DNA of 64,000 nucleotides, taken from Mesonia sp. K7 (GTDB taxonomy: Bacteria > Bacteroidota > Bacteroidia > Flavobacteriales > Flavobacteriaceae). The position numbers and the translations under genes are program-made. The stretch is from the NCBI RefSeq assembly GCF_003233725.1, contig NZ_QKQV01000009.1, forward strand, positions 46,165 to 110,164, in the 5' to 3' direction. A model generated the notes under the pieces. That model had not been told where the DNA came from. It saw nothing but the letters and a program-made list of their open reading frames with translations, and searched no databases. Positions 1-7,723 of this stretch are shown in pieces (within the stretch, counting starts at the first letter, position 1; each line of letters begins with the position of its first letter).

Positions 1-1
1 A

Positions 2-988
2 AACACTTTACTGGAAAAAGGTTATGAACCTATAATCGCGAGTGACGGTGTGGCTTTACAACTGCTAAAAAAGGAGTTTGAATTTCTAAAATTTTACCAA
101 TTACCTTCTTATCGTGTGCATTACGCCAAAAAAGGAGCTTTTTTTAAGTTTAAAATCGTACTACAGAGTTTTCAAATTTTTAAAAGTATCCAGCAGGAGA
201 AAAAGCTTACGCAGGAAATTTGTAAAAAAGAACAAATCTCAGCGATTATTTCAGACAATCGTCTTGGTGTACGTCAAAAACACCTCAAGAGTATAATCAT
301 CACGCATCAATTGAATGTTCTTTCTGGGCTTACCACAAAAATTAGTTCTCAGCTACATCAGCATTACATCAAAAAATTTGATAATTGTTGGGTTCCTGAC
401 GTGTCTTTTTCTCCAAGTTTAAGTGGTAAATTGGGACACCTCAAAAGATCAAGGTTTAAAATAAACTATATCGGCCCGATAAGTAGGTTTGAAAAAAAAG
501 ATGAGAAAGTTTTATATGATTTGGCGGTGGTTTTATCAGGCCCAGAACCTCAACGAACCTTATTGGAAAATAAACTCTTAAAAGAACTAAAATCTTACCC
601 TGGTAAAATTGCTTTTGTAAGAGGTGTTGTAGAGGATTGTTTGCAGAAAGAAGTGAAAGGTAATTTTGAGATTTATAATTTCTTGACTGGAAAAGATTTA
701 GAAAAAATCATCAATCAGAGTCAACTTATTTTATCCCGTTCTGGTTATACTACCGTTATGGATTTAGCCAAGTTGAGGAAAAAAGCTTTTTTTATCCCTA
801 CGCCGGGGCAAACTGAGCAAGAATATTTAGCGGAAAGATTTCATGAGCGAAAAATTGCTCCTACATGTAAGCAAAGTCAGTTTAAAGTAGAAATGCTAAA
901 TGATGTCAACAACTATTCAGGTTTTGATTATTACCTTCATTTAGAAGAAGACTTAAGCCGGTTCTTTTACACCCTCGAGCGTAAATGA
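2..988 (+). CDS. Glycosyltransferase, MurG/GT28-like (5'-truncated by window edge)
   Basis: The reading frame is open from the first complete codon at position 2, so the gene starts outside the window; the GTG at 50 is internal. The C-terminal half resembles the nucleotide-sugar-binding domain of GT28/MurG-type enzymes: a SRSGYTTVMDLA stretch followed by a PTPGQTEQEYLA stretch, where MurG-like enzymes bind UDP-sugar. The family moves a sugar from UDP-sugar to a lipid or glycan acceptor at the inner membrane face; the acceptor here cannot be told. The last 36 bases overlap the 3' end of the convergent histidine kinase gene, and no terminator separates the two genes. Family assignment is fairly safe, exact substrate unknown. 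Confidence 0.72.
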   Translation, partial: NTLLEKGYEPIIASDGVALQLLKKEFEFLKFYQLPSYRVHYAKKGAFFKFKIVLQSFQIFKSIQQEKKLTQEICKKEQISAIISDNRLGVRQKHLKSIIITHQLNVLSGLTTKISSQLHQHYIKKFDNCWVPDVSFSPSLSGKLGHLKRSRFKINYIGPISRFEKKDEKVLYDLAVVLSGPEPQRTLLENKLLKELKSYPGKIAFVRGVVEDCLQKEVKGNFEIYNFLTGKDLEKIINQSQLILSRSGYTTVMDLAKLRKKAFFIPTPGQTEQEYLAERFHERKIAPTCKQSQFKVEMLNDVNNYSGFDYYLHLEEDLSRFFYTLERK

Positions 989-2005
989 AAATTCGCTTCC
1001 TACACCAAAATCACTTTCGACGTAAATTTTTTCTTTATGTGCTTCGATGATATGTTTGACAATAGAAAGCCCTAAACCTGATCCGCCTTCTTTACGTGAG
1101 CCACTTTTATCGACTCTAAAAAAACGCTCGAACAAACGCGGAATGTGCTCTTTTCTAATCCCTTCACCATTATCGGTCACCCGTACAATAATTTTACTTT
1201 TTATAAGGCTTTCTATACTTACTTCTGTGGTTCCTCCTTCTTTCCCGTATTTTATGGAGTTGACTACCAAATTGGTAAGCACTTGCTGTATTTTTTCTTT
1301 ATCGGCAAAAACATAAATCGGGTTTTCGTAATCCATATCTAAAGTCAACGAAATGTTCTTTTTGTGCGCTTTCATTTCCATTAAATCGAACACCTCTTCT
1401 ATCAACTCTACAATATCAAATTTTGTTTTTTTGACATGTAGATTTCCTGCTTCCAAACGGGTAATCATATCAAGGTCGCTAACGATATATATTAACCTAT
1501 CGACCCCTTTACTTGCTCTTTCTAGATATTTATTACGTAGTTTTTTATCTTTTACAGCGCCATCTAACAAGGTAAGAATATAACCCTGCACGGTAAAAAG
1601 CGGTGTTTTGAGTTCGTGCGAAACGTTACCCATAAATTCTTTACGGTAGTTTTCACGAATTTTTAAAGCTTCAATTTCTACCTTTTTACCTTCTGCAAAC
1701 TTTTCTATTTCCCGCGTAAGTGTTCGCATATCGGTCATCACGGGTTGTTCTTCGAGATTGGTAGATTCTAAAAGTGAGACCTTATCAAATAAAAATTTTA
1801 TCCTTCGATAAATAAATAATTCGATTCTGAGTTGAATAATTAAAAAGGAAAAAACAAAAACCGCAATGGTGATAATGACCATTGATGGAAAGTCTATCTC
1901 GAAGTAAGCATATTGATAAAATAGGTTAAGTGTGGTAACAAAAAGAGTTATAAATAACGAAGTTATAAACGCAAATTTATATGATCGCTTAAACTCTTGT
2001 CTCAT
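953..2005 (-). CDS. phoR: Sensor histidine kinase, PhoR-like
   Basis: This is a 350-residue membrane kinase. Two membrane segments (about residues 11-36 and 41-60) are separated by only a few residues, so there is almost no periplasmic sensor, as in PhoR. The phospho-acceptor motif HELKTP is at 130-135. The N box has NLVVNSIKYG near 245-254, the G1 box DNGEG is at 278-282 and the G2 box GGSGLGL at 307-313. There is no PAS domain, unlike E. coli PhoR. The start ATG overlaps the stop of the response regulator gene by one base (TAATG), so the two are translationally coupled. The PhoR name rests on architecture, the partner and the Pho-box-like sites upstream of the pair; a different stimulus remains possible. 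Confidence 0.8.
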   Translation of the reverse strand: MRQEFKRSYKFAFITSLFITLFVTTLNLFYQYAYFEIDFPSMVIITIAVFVFSFLIIQLRIELFIYRRIKFLFDKVSLLESTNLEEQPVMTDMRTLTREIEKFAEGKKVEIEALKIRENYRKEFMGNVSHELKTPLFTVQGYILTLLDGAVKDKKLRNKYLERASKGVDRLIYIVSDLDMITRLEAGNLHVKKTKFDIVELIEEVFDLMEMKAHKKNISLTLDMDYENPIYVFADKEKIQQVLTNLVVNSIKYGKEGGTTEVSIESLIKSKIIVRVTDNGEGIRKEHIPRLFERFFRVDKSGSRKEGGSGLGLSIVKHIIEAHKEKIYVESDFGVGSEFSFTLEGVKEPA

Positions 2006-2688
2006 TAATTTACAAACTTATACCCTACTCCTTTTACGGTTTTAAACTTTTTATCACCTATTTTCTCGCGAAGTTTTCTAATGTGTACATCGATGGTTCT
2101 TCCACCCACAATTACTTCGTTACCCCAAACTTTATTGAGAATATCTTCTCTTTTAAAAACCTTACCGGGTTGTGAAGCTAGTAAAGATAATAATTCAAAT
2201 TCTTTTCTCGGTAAAATAATCTCTTCTTTCCCATTAATTACTTTATACTCATCACGATTAATGGTAAGATTTCCTATTTCTACAATATTGGTATTATCTT
2301 CTTCATTGTGTACTCTTCTTAAAAGAGCTTTTACTTTGCTTACCAAAACTTTTGGTTTGATAGGTTTGGTGATGTAATCGTCTGCCCCTGCATCAAAACC
2401 TGCCATTTGCGAATAATCTTCACTGCGTGCGGTTAAGAAAGTAATGATGGTATGCTCGAGTTCAGGTATTTTTCTGATTTGCTCGCAAGCTTCAACACCA
2501 TCCATTTCTGGCATCATCACATCTAATATAATAAGGTGTGGTTTTTTCTTTTTGGCTTTTTTTACCGCTTCTATACCATTTTCTGCAGTAATCACGTGGT
2601 AACCTTCCGCCGAAAGGTTAAAATCTATGATTTCTAAAATATCGGGTTCGTCATCTACTAAAAGTATGGTAATGTCATTTTTGTTCAT
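2005..2688 (-). CDS. phoB: Response regulator, OmpR/PhoB family
   Basis: This 227-residue DNA-binding regulator has a receiver domain at residues 1-125: acidic pocket DDE at 12-14, phospho-acceptor Asp56 in LDVMMP, conserved KP near 109. A winged-helix domain follows at about 130-227, ending in the recognition region TIDVHIRKLREKIG and KTVKGVGYKF typical of OmpR/PhoB. The gene is followed by its kinase with a one-base overlap. It is divergent from a TonB receptor gene across 182 bases that hold 11-bp-spaced TAAC half-sites. This supports it acting on the receptor promoter and perhaps on itself. PhoB-like is the best guess; generic OmpR-type is certain. Confidence 0.85.
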   Translation of the reverse strand: MNKNDITILLVDDEPDILEIIDFNLSAEGYHVITAENGIEAVKKAKKKKPHLIILDVMMPEMDGVEACEQIRKIPELEHTIITFLTARSEDYSQMAGFDAGADDYITKPIKPKVLVSKVKALLRRVHNEEDNTNIVEIGNLTINRDEYKVINGKEEIILPRKEFELLSLLASQPGKVFKREDILNKVWGNEVIVGGRTIDVHIRKLREKIGDKKFKTVKGVGYKFVN

Positions 2689-2770
2689 GATAGTAGGTTT
2701 TCAATTCGGCTGTAAAAATAAAGATAATATAATTTACTATAAGTTAACAATTTTGAAAACTCCTTAACAC

Positions 2771-2821
2771 AGCTAACGTTTTCCTAACATTAACCCGCCC
2801 CACTTTTAACCAAGGCGTAAC
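2771..2821 (+). promoter_or_regulatory. Pho-box-like direct repeats, 11-bp period
   Basis: Heptamers ending in TAAC begin at 2771 (agctaac), 2782 (tcctaac), 2804 (ttttaac) and 2815 (gcgtaac). All lie on one 11-bp register, with the middle position (2793, acccgcc) degenerate. Tandem half-sites one helical turn apart are the known binding mode of PhoB/PhoP-type regulators, and TTAACA repeats at 11 bp are the Bacillus PhoP box. The array ends 22 bp before the -7 box at 2843. Further TTAACA words at 2744 and 2764 lie off this register. The binding regulator is inferred to be the adjacent PhoB-like protein. Confidence 0.55.
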
Positions 2822-2842
2822 ACCTTTCGCAGACGACTGCAT

Positions 2843-2850
2843 TTTCTTTG
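2843..2850 (+). promoter_or_regulatory. -7 box of the TonB receptor promoter
   Basis: TTTCTTTG matches the Bacteroidota -7 consensus TAnnTTTG in five of its six fixed bases and lies 20 bases before the receptor ATG. No good -33 TTTG element precedes it; the Pho-box-like repeats occupy that region instead, as expected of an activator-dependent promoter. Confidence 0.45.
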
Positions 2851-2870
2851 CAGCGTAAATAAAACAGATA

Positions 2871-5642
2871 ATGAAAAGACTAATTTTTAACCTTTTAATT
2901 TTAATCTCAGCAGTTGGTTATGCCCAAGAGTATGGAACAATTGCTGGAAAACTTGGCGACAAAGAAATGAATAACGAACCGTTGCCTTTTGCTAATGTGC
3001 AAATAAAAAACACCACCAAAGGTACTACTTCCGATTTCGATGGTCTATACCAAATCGAAAACGTAGAAGTAGGAACTTATACTTTGGTGTTTAGCTTTAT
3101 TGGTTACGAAACGGTAGAAGTACCCAACGTAGTGGTAACCGCCAATAAAGTAACCGAAGTAAATACCAGTTTAGGGGCAAGTGCAGCAGCTTTAGACGAG
3201 ATTGTGATTAAGACTGTGGCTCGCCGTGATTCGGAGGTTGCCCTTTTATTAGACCAAAAAGAAGCGGTAGATATCAAAGAAAGTATTGGTTCTGTAGAAC
3301 TTGCCAAGATGGGTGTGAGTGATGCGGCAACGGCCACCACCAAAATCTCCGGGGTAACAAGTAGCGAAGCTTCGGGCGATGTGTATGTAAGAGGTTTAGG
3401 TGACCGTTATTTATATACAACCATGAATGGATTACCTATTCCTTCGGACGATATAGAAAGAAAAAATATCAGTCTTGATCTTTTTCCTACGAGAGTTGTT
3501 TCAAGTGTTGGTATTAGTAAGACTTATTCTTCCATGCATTCCGCAGATCAAGTTTCCGGAAGCGTTGATATTGTATCTAGAGGCTTAAATGGATCTGAAG
3601 AACTTGGGTTTGGAACAAGAGTTGGTTTTAATACCAATGCTATGGAGCAAAATGGAGAGTTCATGCGTTCTGCAGGTATGGAAGATATCAACTTTGGTTT
3701 TTATTCTAGTGAGTTATCTACAGAAGATGCGCTTACACAACAAAGATGGGATCCTGAAACACAAGGGGTACCTTTAGACTTTCAGTATAATTTTAATATT
3801 GGAAAAAAGTTTGGAGAAAAATTTAAAGCCTTTTTAACCGCTACTCATAAGAATGAATATGATTACAGAACAGGTGTTTTCCAACAGTTTGAAGAAAACC
3901 AAATTAAAGCTAGGTTTAGTGATGCTACGAGATATAGAAAGCAAATTTCGACTTCTGCTTTAGTAAATTTAGATTATAATTTTAATGAAAATAACAGCTT
4001 AAGAGCTGTGAGTTATTTGATAAATCGTGTTTCTGACGAAGTAAATGAATTTGGAAGAAACGGTGAAGGACTTGTGATGGAAGAAGATGACCATGATCGA
4101 TCTTTAAGTCAATTTATTAGAGATCAAAATATAAGACAAACCCGTCTTTGGGTTAATCAACTTATAGGAAAACATCAAATAGGTGAAAGAAACAATATAG
4201 ACTGGGCAGTCGGGTACAACATGGTAAATGCAGACGAACCTAATCGTATTAGAAATGAAATTAATTTTAAAGAAGACCTTGTTGAATTTGGTAGAACAGG
4301 TGGTTACCAACAAAGAAAGTCATATCAAAACATTGAAGACAAAGAACTTAATGCAATTCTCAAAAATGAATTCTTAGTTTTTGAAAAAGATACTGTTTCG
4401 TCTCTAAAAATAGCTGTCGGGGGTAACTACAGAAATAAAACACGAGATTTTGAATCCAAATTTTATGGTGTTAATGGCGATCTTAACCCTTCTTCTATAG
4501 ACAATATTAGTGGGACAATTACACAAGAAAATATAAATAACGGTTCACTAACTACCACTACAAGAAAAGCAGACGTCTATGAGGGAATATTAAATTCGGG
4601 CGCTGGCTTTGCTGCTGTAAACTACGCCTTCAATAAATTTAACTTCAATGCAGGAGCAAGATATCAAAGAGATGAGATTGATGTCGATTGGGATGTGAAT
4701 AACTTTTTAGAAACAGCCAACAGACCTTCCTCTGTGATCAAAGAATACAGCAACATTTATCCTTCTTTAAATATAAAATTTGCATTAAAAGATAATCAAA
4801 ACCTACGTTTGGCAGCCAGCAAAACCATAACGCTACCTGAATTTAAAGAAATAGCACCTTTTGAATATGTAGAACCAGGAGGTCAAGTTGTTAAAGGAAA
4901 TGAAGAATTGGAAGCTAGCAACGCTTATAATATAGATTTAAAGTGGGAACTCTTCCCAACCAATGCAGAATTGATTTCAGCGACTGGTTTTTACAAAATA
5001 ATTAAAGATCCTATTAGTAAGATTTTAGAACCTGGTTCTGCAGGAAACTTAACCTATGAAAATGCGGGTGACGAAGCAACAGTTTATGGAATCGAATTAG
5101 ATGCCAATATCGGAATTGTTAAAAATGAAAAAGATGAAGGTATAACTCTAGATGGCGGCTTAAACTTTACCAGAATGTGGCATAATCAAGACTTAAAAGA
5201 TGTCTATAATGAAGATGGGGTATTAACTAAAACCTATAAATATAATTTTAAGGATGAAACTGGTTTGCAAGGTGCTTCTGAATACATTGTCAATGCGACT
5301 TTAAATTTTTCTACAAATAACGAAAATGAATTTAACGCTAACCTTTCCGCCAATTATGCTTCGGATAATCTTTTTGCAGTCGGTAGTCCCACACAAGTTA
5401 CTATAAAAGATGAATTTTATGCCGATGAAATTATTGAAAAAGGTTTTGTGACTTTGAATGCCGTACTCTCTAAGCAAATAAACGAAAACCTAAGTATAAA
5501 CTTTAGAGCAAACAACATACTGAATCCAGAAATTGAAAGAACACAAAACGTTAGACCTCAACAAGGTATCGAGCGTACAGAAACAGTAAGTTCATATACT
5601 AGAGGAATTGACCTCTCTTTAGGGCTTTCATATAAATTTTAA
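2871..5642 (+). CDS. TonB-dependent outer-membrane receptor with carboxypeptidase-D-like domain
   Basis: This 923-residue protein begins with a signal peptide ending ...VGYAQ (about residue 19). A carboxypeptidase-regulatory-like beta-sandwich follows (about 22-110). A plug domain comes next (about 115-240; motifs DVYVRGLGDRYL and GSVDIVSRG) and then a 22-strand-type barrel ending in the aromatic residue F, as in outer-membrane barrels. The family imports large or scarce substrates with TonB energy. There is no SusD gene next to it; the next gene, 47 bases on, encodes a lipoprotein that probably partners it. The Pho-box-like promoter suggests a phosphorus-containing substrate, which is inference. 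Receptor class is certain, substrate unknown. Confidence 0.9.
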   Translation: MKRLIFNLLILISAVGYAQEYGTIAGKLGDKEMNNEPLPFANVQIKNTTKGTTSDFDGLYQIENVEVGTYTLVFSFIGYETVEVPNVVVTANKVTEVNTSLGASAAALDEIVIKTVARRDSEVALLLDQKEAVDIKESIGSVELAKMGVSDAATATTKISGVTSSEASGDVYVRGLGDRYLYTTMNGLPIPSDDIERKNISLDLFPTRVVSSVGISKTYSSMHSADQVSGSVDIVSRGLNGSEELGFGTRVGFNTNAMEQNGEFMRSAGMEDINFGFYSSELSTEDALTQQRWDPETQGVPLDFQYNFNIGKKFGEKFKAFLTATHKNEYDYRTGVFQQFEENQIKARFSDATRYRKQISTSALVNLDYNFNENNSLRAVSYLINRVSDEVNEFGRNGEGLVMEEDDHDRSLSQFIRDQNIRQTRLWVNQLIGKHQIGERNNIDWAVGYNMVNADEPNRIRNEINFKEDLVEFGRTGGYQQRKSYQNIEDKELNAILKNEFLVFEKDTVSSLKIAVGGNYRNKTRDFESKFYGVNGDLNPSSIDNISGTITQENINNGSLTTTTRKADVYEGILNSGAGFAAVNYAFNKFNFNAGARYQRDEIDVDWDVNNFLETANRPSSVIKEYSNIYPSLNIKFALKDNQNLRLAASKTITLPEFKEIAPFEYVEPGGQVVKGNEELEASNAYNIDLKWELFPTNAELISATGFYKIIKDPISKILEPGSAGNLTYENAGDEATVYGIELDANIGIVKNEKDEGITLDGGLNFTRMWHNQDLKDVYNEDGVLTKTYKYNFKDETGLQGASEYIVNATLNFSTNNENEFNANLSANYASDNLFAVGSPTQVTIKDEFYADEIIEKGFVTLNAVLSKQINENLSINFRANNILNPEIERTQNVRPQQGIERTETVSSYTRGIDLSLGLSYKF

Positions 5643-5689
5643 TAACCAATAATTTAATTTTTTGAACTTAATTTTAAAATTCTAACACA

Positions 5690-7597
5690 ATGAAAAAAGC
5701 AATCAAAAACCTGTCGATTTTATTTTCGGCTACAATTTTAAGTATGACAGCTATTAGCTGTAGTAACGACGATGACAGCACTGGTGATGATGATCCAGGG
5801 GTTGAAACAGAACTAACCGGTTCTATTACAGAAAATTTAACTTTAGACGCCTCAACTGCATATACTTTAAATGGAGCTCTTAGCGTTGAGAGTGGAGCCG
5901 TTTTAACTATTCCTGCAGGAACTAGAATTAACACAGGTACAGGTACTGGTGTTCTAATCGCAGTTCAAAAAGGAGCTGATATAGTGATTCAAGGTACATC
6001 TTCTAACCCAGTCGTGATGGGACCACAAGGAGATGGTGTCTGGGGTGGTTTAGTTATTTTAGGTGATGCCACTACAACTGCAGGTATAGATGCAGAGGCT
6101 GAAGTAAATAGTTTTCTTTACGGAGGAACAAACGATTCTGATAGCTCGGGTTCTATTGAGTACTTAATTATTAAAGATTCAGGAGCTCAAATCAATCCAG
6201 AGTCTCAGTATAATGGTTTATCATTGTATGCTGTAGGTTCTGGAACGACCATTAACAATGTTGCTTTTTTAGGTGGACAAGATGATGGAGTAGAGTTCTT
6301 TGGTGGAACCGTGAGTGCATCTAATATTTATGTTGAAAACTTAGAAGATGATGCAGTTGACTGGACAGAAGGTTGGAATGGGACGCTAACCAATACTTAT
6401 GTTTTACATGATATTGAAGGTTTCTCAACAGCTATCGAAGCAGACGGAACTAACGCTAACCCAACTATTAACAATTTTACAGCTGTTTCTACAACTGGAG
6501 GTATTGCTTTACAGTTTAAGAAACAATCTGGAGCGACTATTACAGGACTTTCACTTAATGGTTATGAAACTTCTTTAGACTTTGTTGACGGTGGAGCAAC
6601 TAGTAATGTAACTATAGACGGATTAGAGTCTGATCCAAATATGACCTATACTGGGCCTGCAACCGTAAATATTTCAGATTTCCAATGGGTTCAAGATGCT
6701 GCTAACCAAGAGATTTTAAGTGGTCAAATTACAAACACTCTAACTTTAGACCCTGCAATCTCTTATAGACTTTCTGGAATTTTAAGTGTTGAAGAAGGAG
6801 CAAAATTAGTTATTCCTGCTGGAACAAATATTGTAACCGCTACTGGGACAGATGTTTACATTGCCGTACAAAAGGGTGGTGACATCGAAATACAAGGAGA
6901 AGCTGGAAATCCTGTAGTAATGGGTCCTGATACAGCAGGAACTTGGGGTGGAATAGTTATATTAGGTGATGCTACTACCACTGCGGGTATAAATGCAGAA
7001 GCTGAAGTAGGTTCTTTAATCTACGGAGGAACAAATGACTCTGACAGCTCAGGTTCTATTGAATATTTAATTATTAAGCAATCTGGAGCTCAAATTAATC
7101 CTGAGTCACAATACAACGGCTTATCCCTATATGCAGTAGGTTCAGGCACGACTATTGAAAACATCGCTTTTATTGGTGGTGCTGACGACGGTGTTGAATT
7201 TTTTGGAGGAACGGTAAGCGCAACGAATATTTATGTTGAAGATTTAGAGGATGATGCTGTCGACTGGACAGAAGGTTGGAACGGAACAATTTCTAACATT
7301 TTTGTAAAACACACTAACTCTAATTTCTCAACAGCTATAGAAGCTGATGGAACGAATGCAAACCCGAGCATCAACAATTTTACTGCGGTATCGACAGCTG
7401 GTGGAATTGGGCTACAGTTTAAAAAACAATCTGGAGCTACTATTACGGGCTTAACTTTAATTGGTTATGCTACTAATGTTGATATGGTCGATGGTGGAGA
7501 CTTGAGCAATGTACAAATAGATGGTGCAGATGCGAGTACAACCACTACTTATAGTTCATCAACAACTGTTGAAACAGATTTTAGCTGGGTAGAGTAA
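5690..7597 (+). CDS. Surface lipoprotein of two tandem beta-helix-like halves
   Basis: This 635-residue protein carries a lipoprotein signal (AISC, Cys24) followed by an Asp-rich linker (SNDDDSTGDDD), a feature seen in lipoproteins exported to the cell surface in this phylum. The rest consists of two near-copies, about residues 41-335 and 342-635, sharing long identical stretches such as GGTNDSDSSGSIEYL, DDGVEFFGGTVSA and EDDAVDWTEGWNG. The repeating short strands suggest a right-handed parallel beta-helix, and the Asp-rich turns could bind calcium. Related proteins are often misnamed multidrug transporter; nothing here is membrane-spanning. It is co-transcribed with the receptor upstream and ends at a strong terminator, so it is probably the receptor's capture partner (inference). 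Confidence 0.7.
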   Translation: MKKAIKNLSILFSATILSMTAISCSNDDDSTGDDDPGVETELTGSITENLTLDASTAYTLNGALSVESGAVLTIPAGTRINTGTGTGVLIAVQKGADIVIQGTSSNPVVMGPQGDGVWGGLVILGDATTTAGIDAEAEVNSFLYGGTNDSDSSGSIEYLIIKDSGAQINPESQYNGLSLYAVGSGTTINNVAFLGGQDDGVEFFGGTVSASNIYVENLEDDAVDWTEGWNGTLTNTYVLHDIEGFSTAIEADGTNANPTINNFTAVSTTGGIALQFKKQSGATITGLSLNGYETSLDFVDGGATSNVTIDGLESDPNMTYTGPATVNISDFQWVQDAANQEILSGQITNTLTLDPAISYRLSGILSVEEGAKLVIPAGTNIVTATGTDVYIAVQKGGDIEIQGEAGNPVVMGPDTAGTWGGIVILGDATTTAGINAEAEVGSLIYGGTNDSDSSGSIEYLIIKQSGAQINPESQYNGLSLYAVGSGTTIENIAFIGGADDGVEFFGGTVSATNIYVEDLEDDAVDWTEGWNGTISNIFVKHTNSNFSTAIEADGTNANPSINNFTAVSTAGGIGLQFKKQSGATITGLTLIGYATNVDMVDGGDLSNVQIDGADASTTTTYSSSTTVETDFSWVE

Positions 7598-7620
7598 TTT
7601 GCTCACTCGATTATAAATTA

Positions 7621-7650
7621 AAAGGCTGTATTTTTACAGCCTTTTTTTAT
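7621..7650 (+). terminator. Intrinsic terminator after the receptor-lipoprotein operon
   Basis: A perfect stem (aaaggctgta / tacagccttt) with a short T-rich loop is followed by a run of T. It separates the two-gene receptor operon from the next gene. Confidence 0.85.
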
Positions 7651-7694
7651 TGTTACGATTAAGTTAATGATTCGCAAGATTTTAGATTAATGCT

Positions 7695-7702
7695 TATCTT
7701 TG
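7695..7702 (+). promoter_or_regulatory. -7 box TATCTTTG
   Basis: This is an exact TAnnTTTG match 22 bases before the start of the T9SS protein gene. It shows that this gene has its own promoter after the terminator. No clear -33 TTTG is seen. Confidence 0.55.
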
Positions 7703-7723
7703 TTTGAATTAAAAACATAAAAC

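Noticed and set aside
2743..2748. GTTAAC palindrome as an extra regulator site for the phoB-side gene
   Set aside because: It is a single word off the 11-bp register, expected by chance in AT-rich intergenic DNA.
5810..7594. Duplicated halves of the lipoprotein as an assembly error
   Set aside because: The two copies differ at many third codon positions and in residues, so they are distinct sequence.
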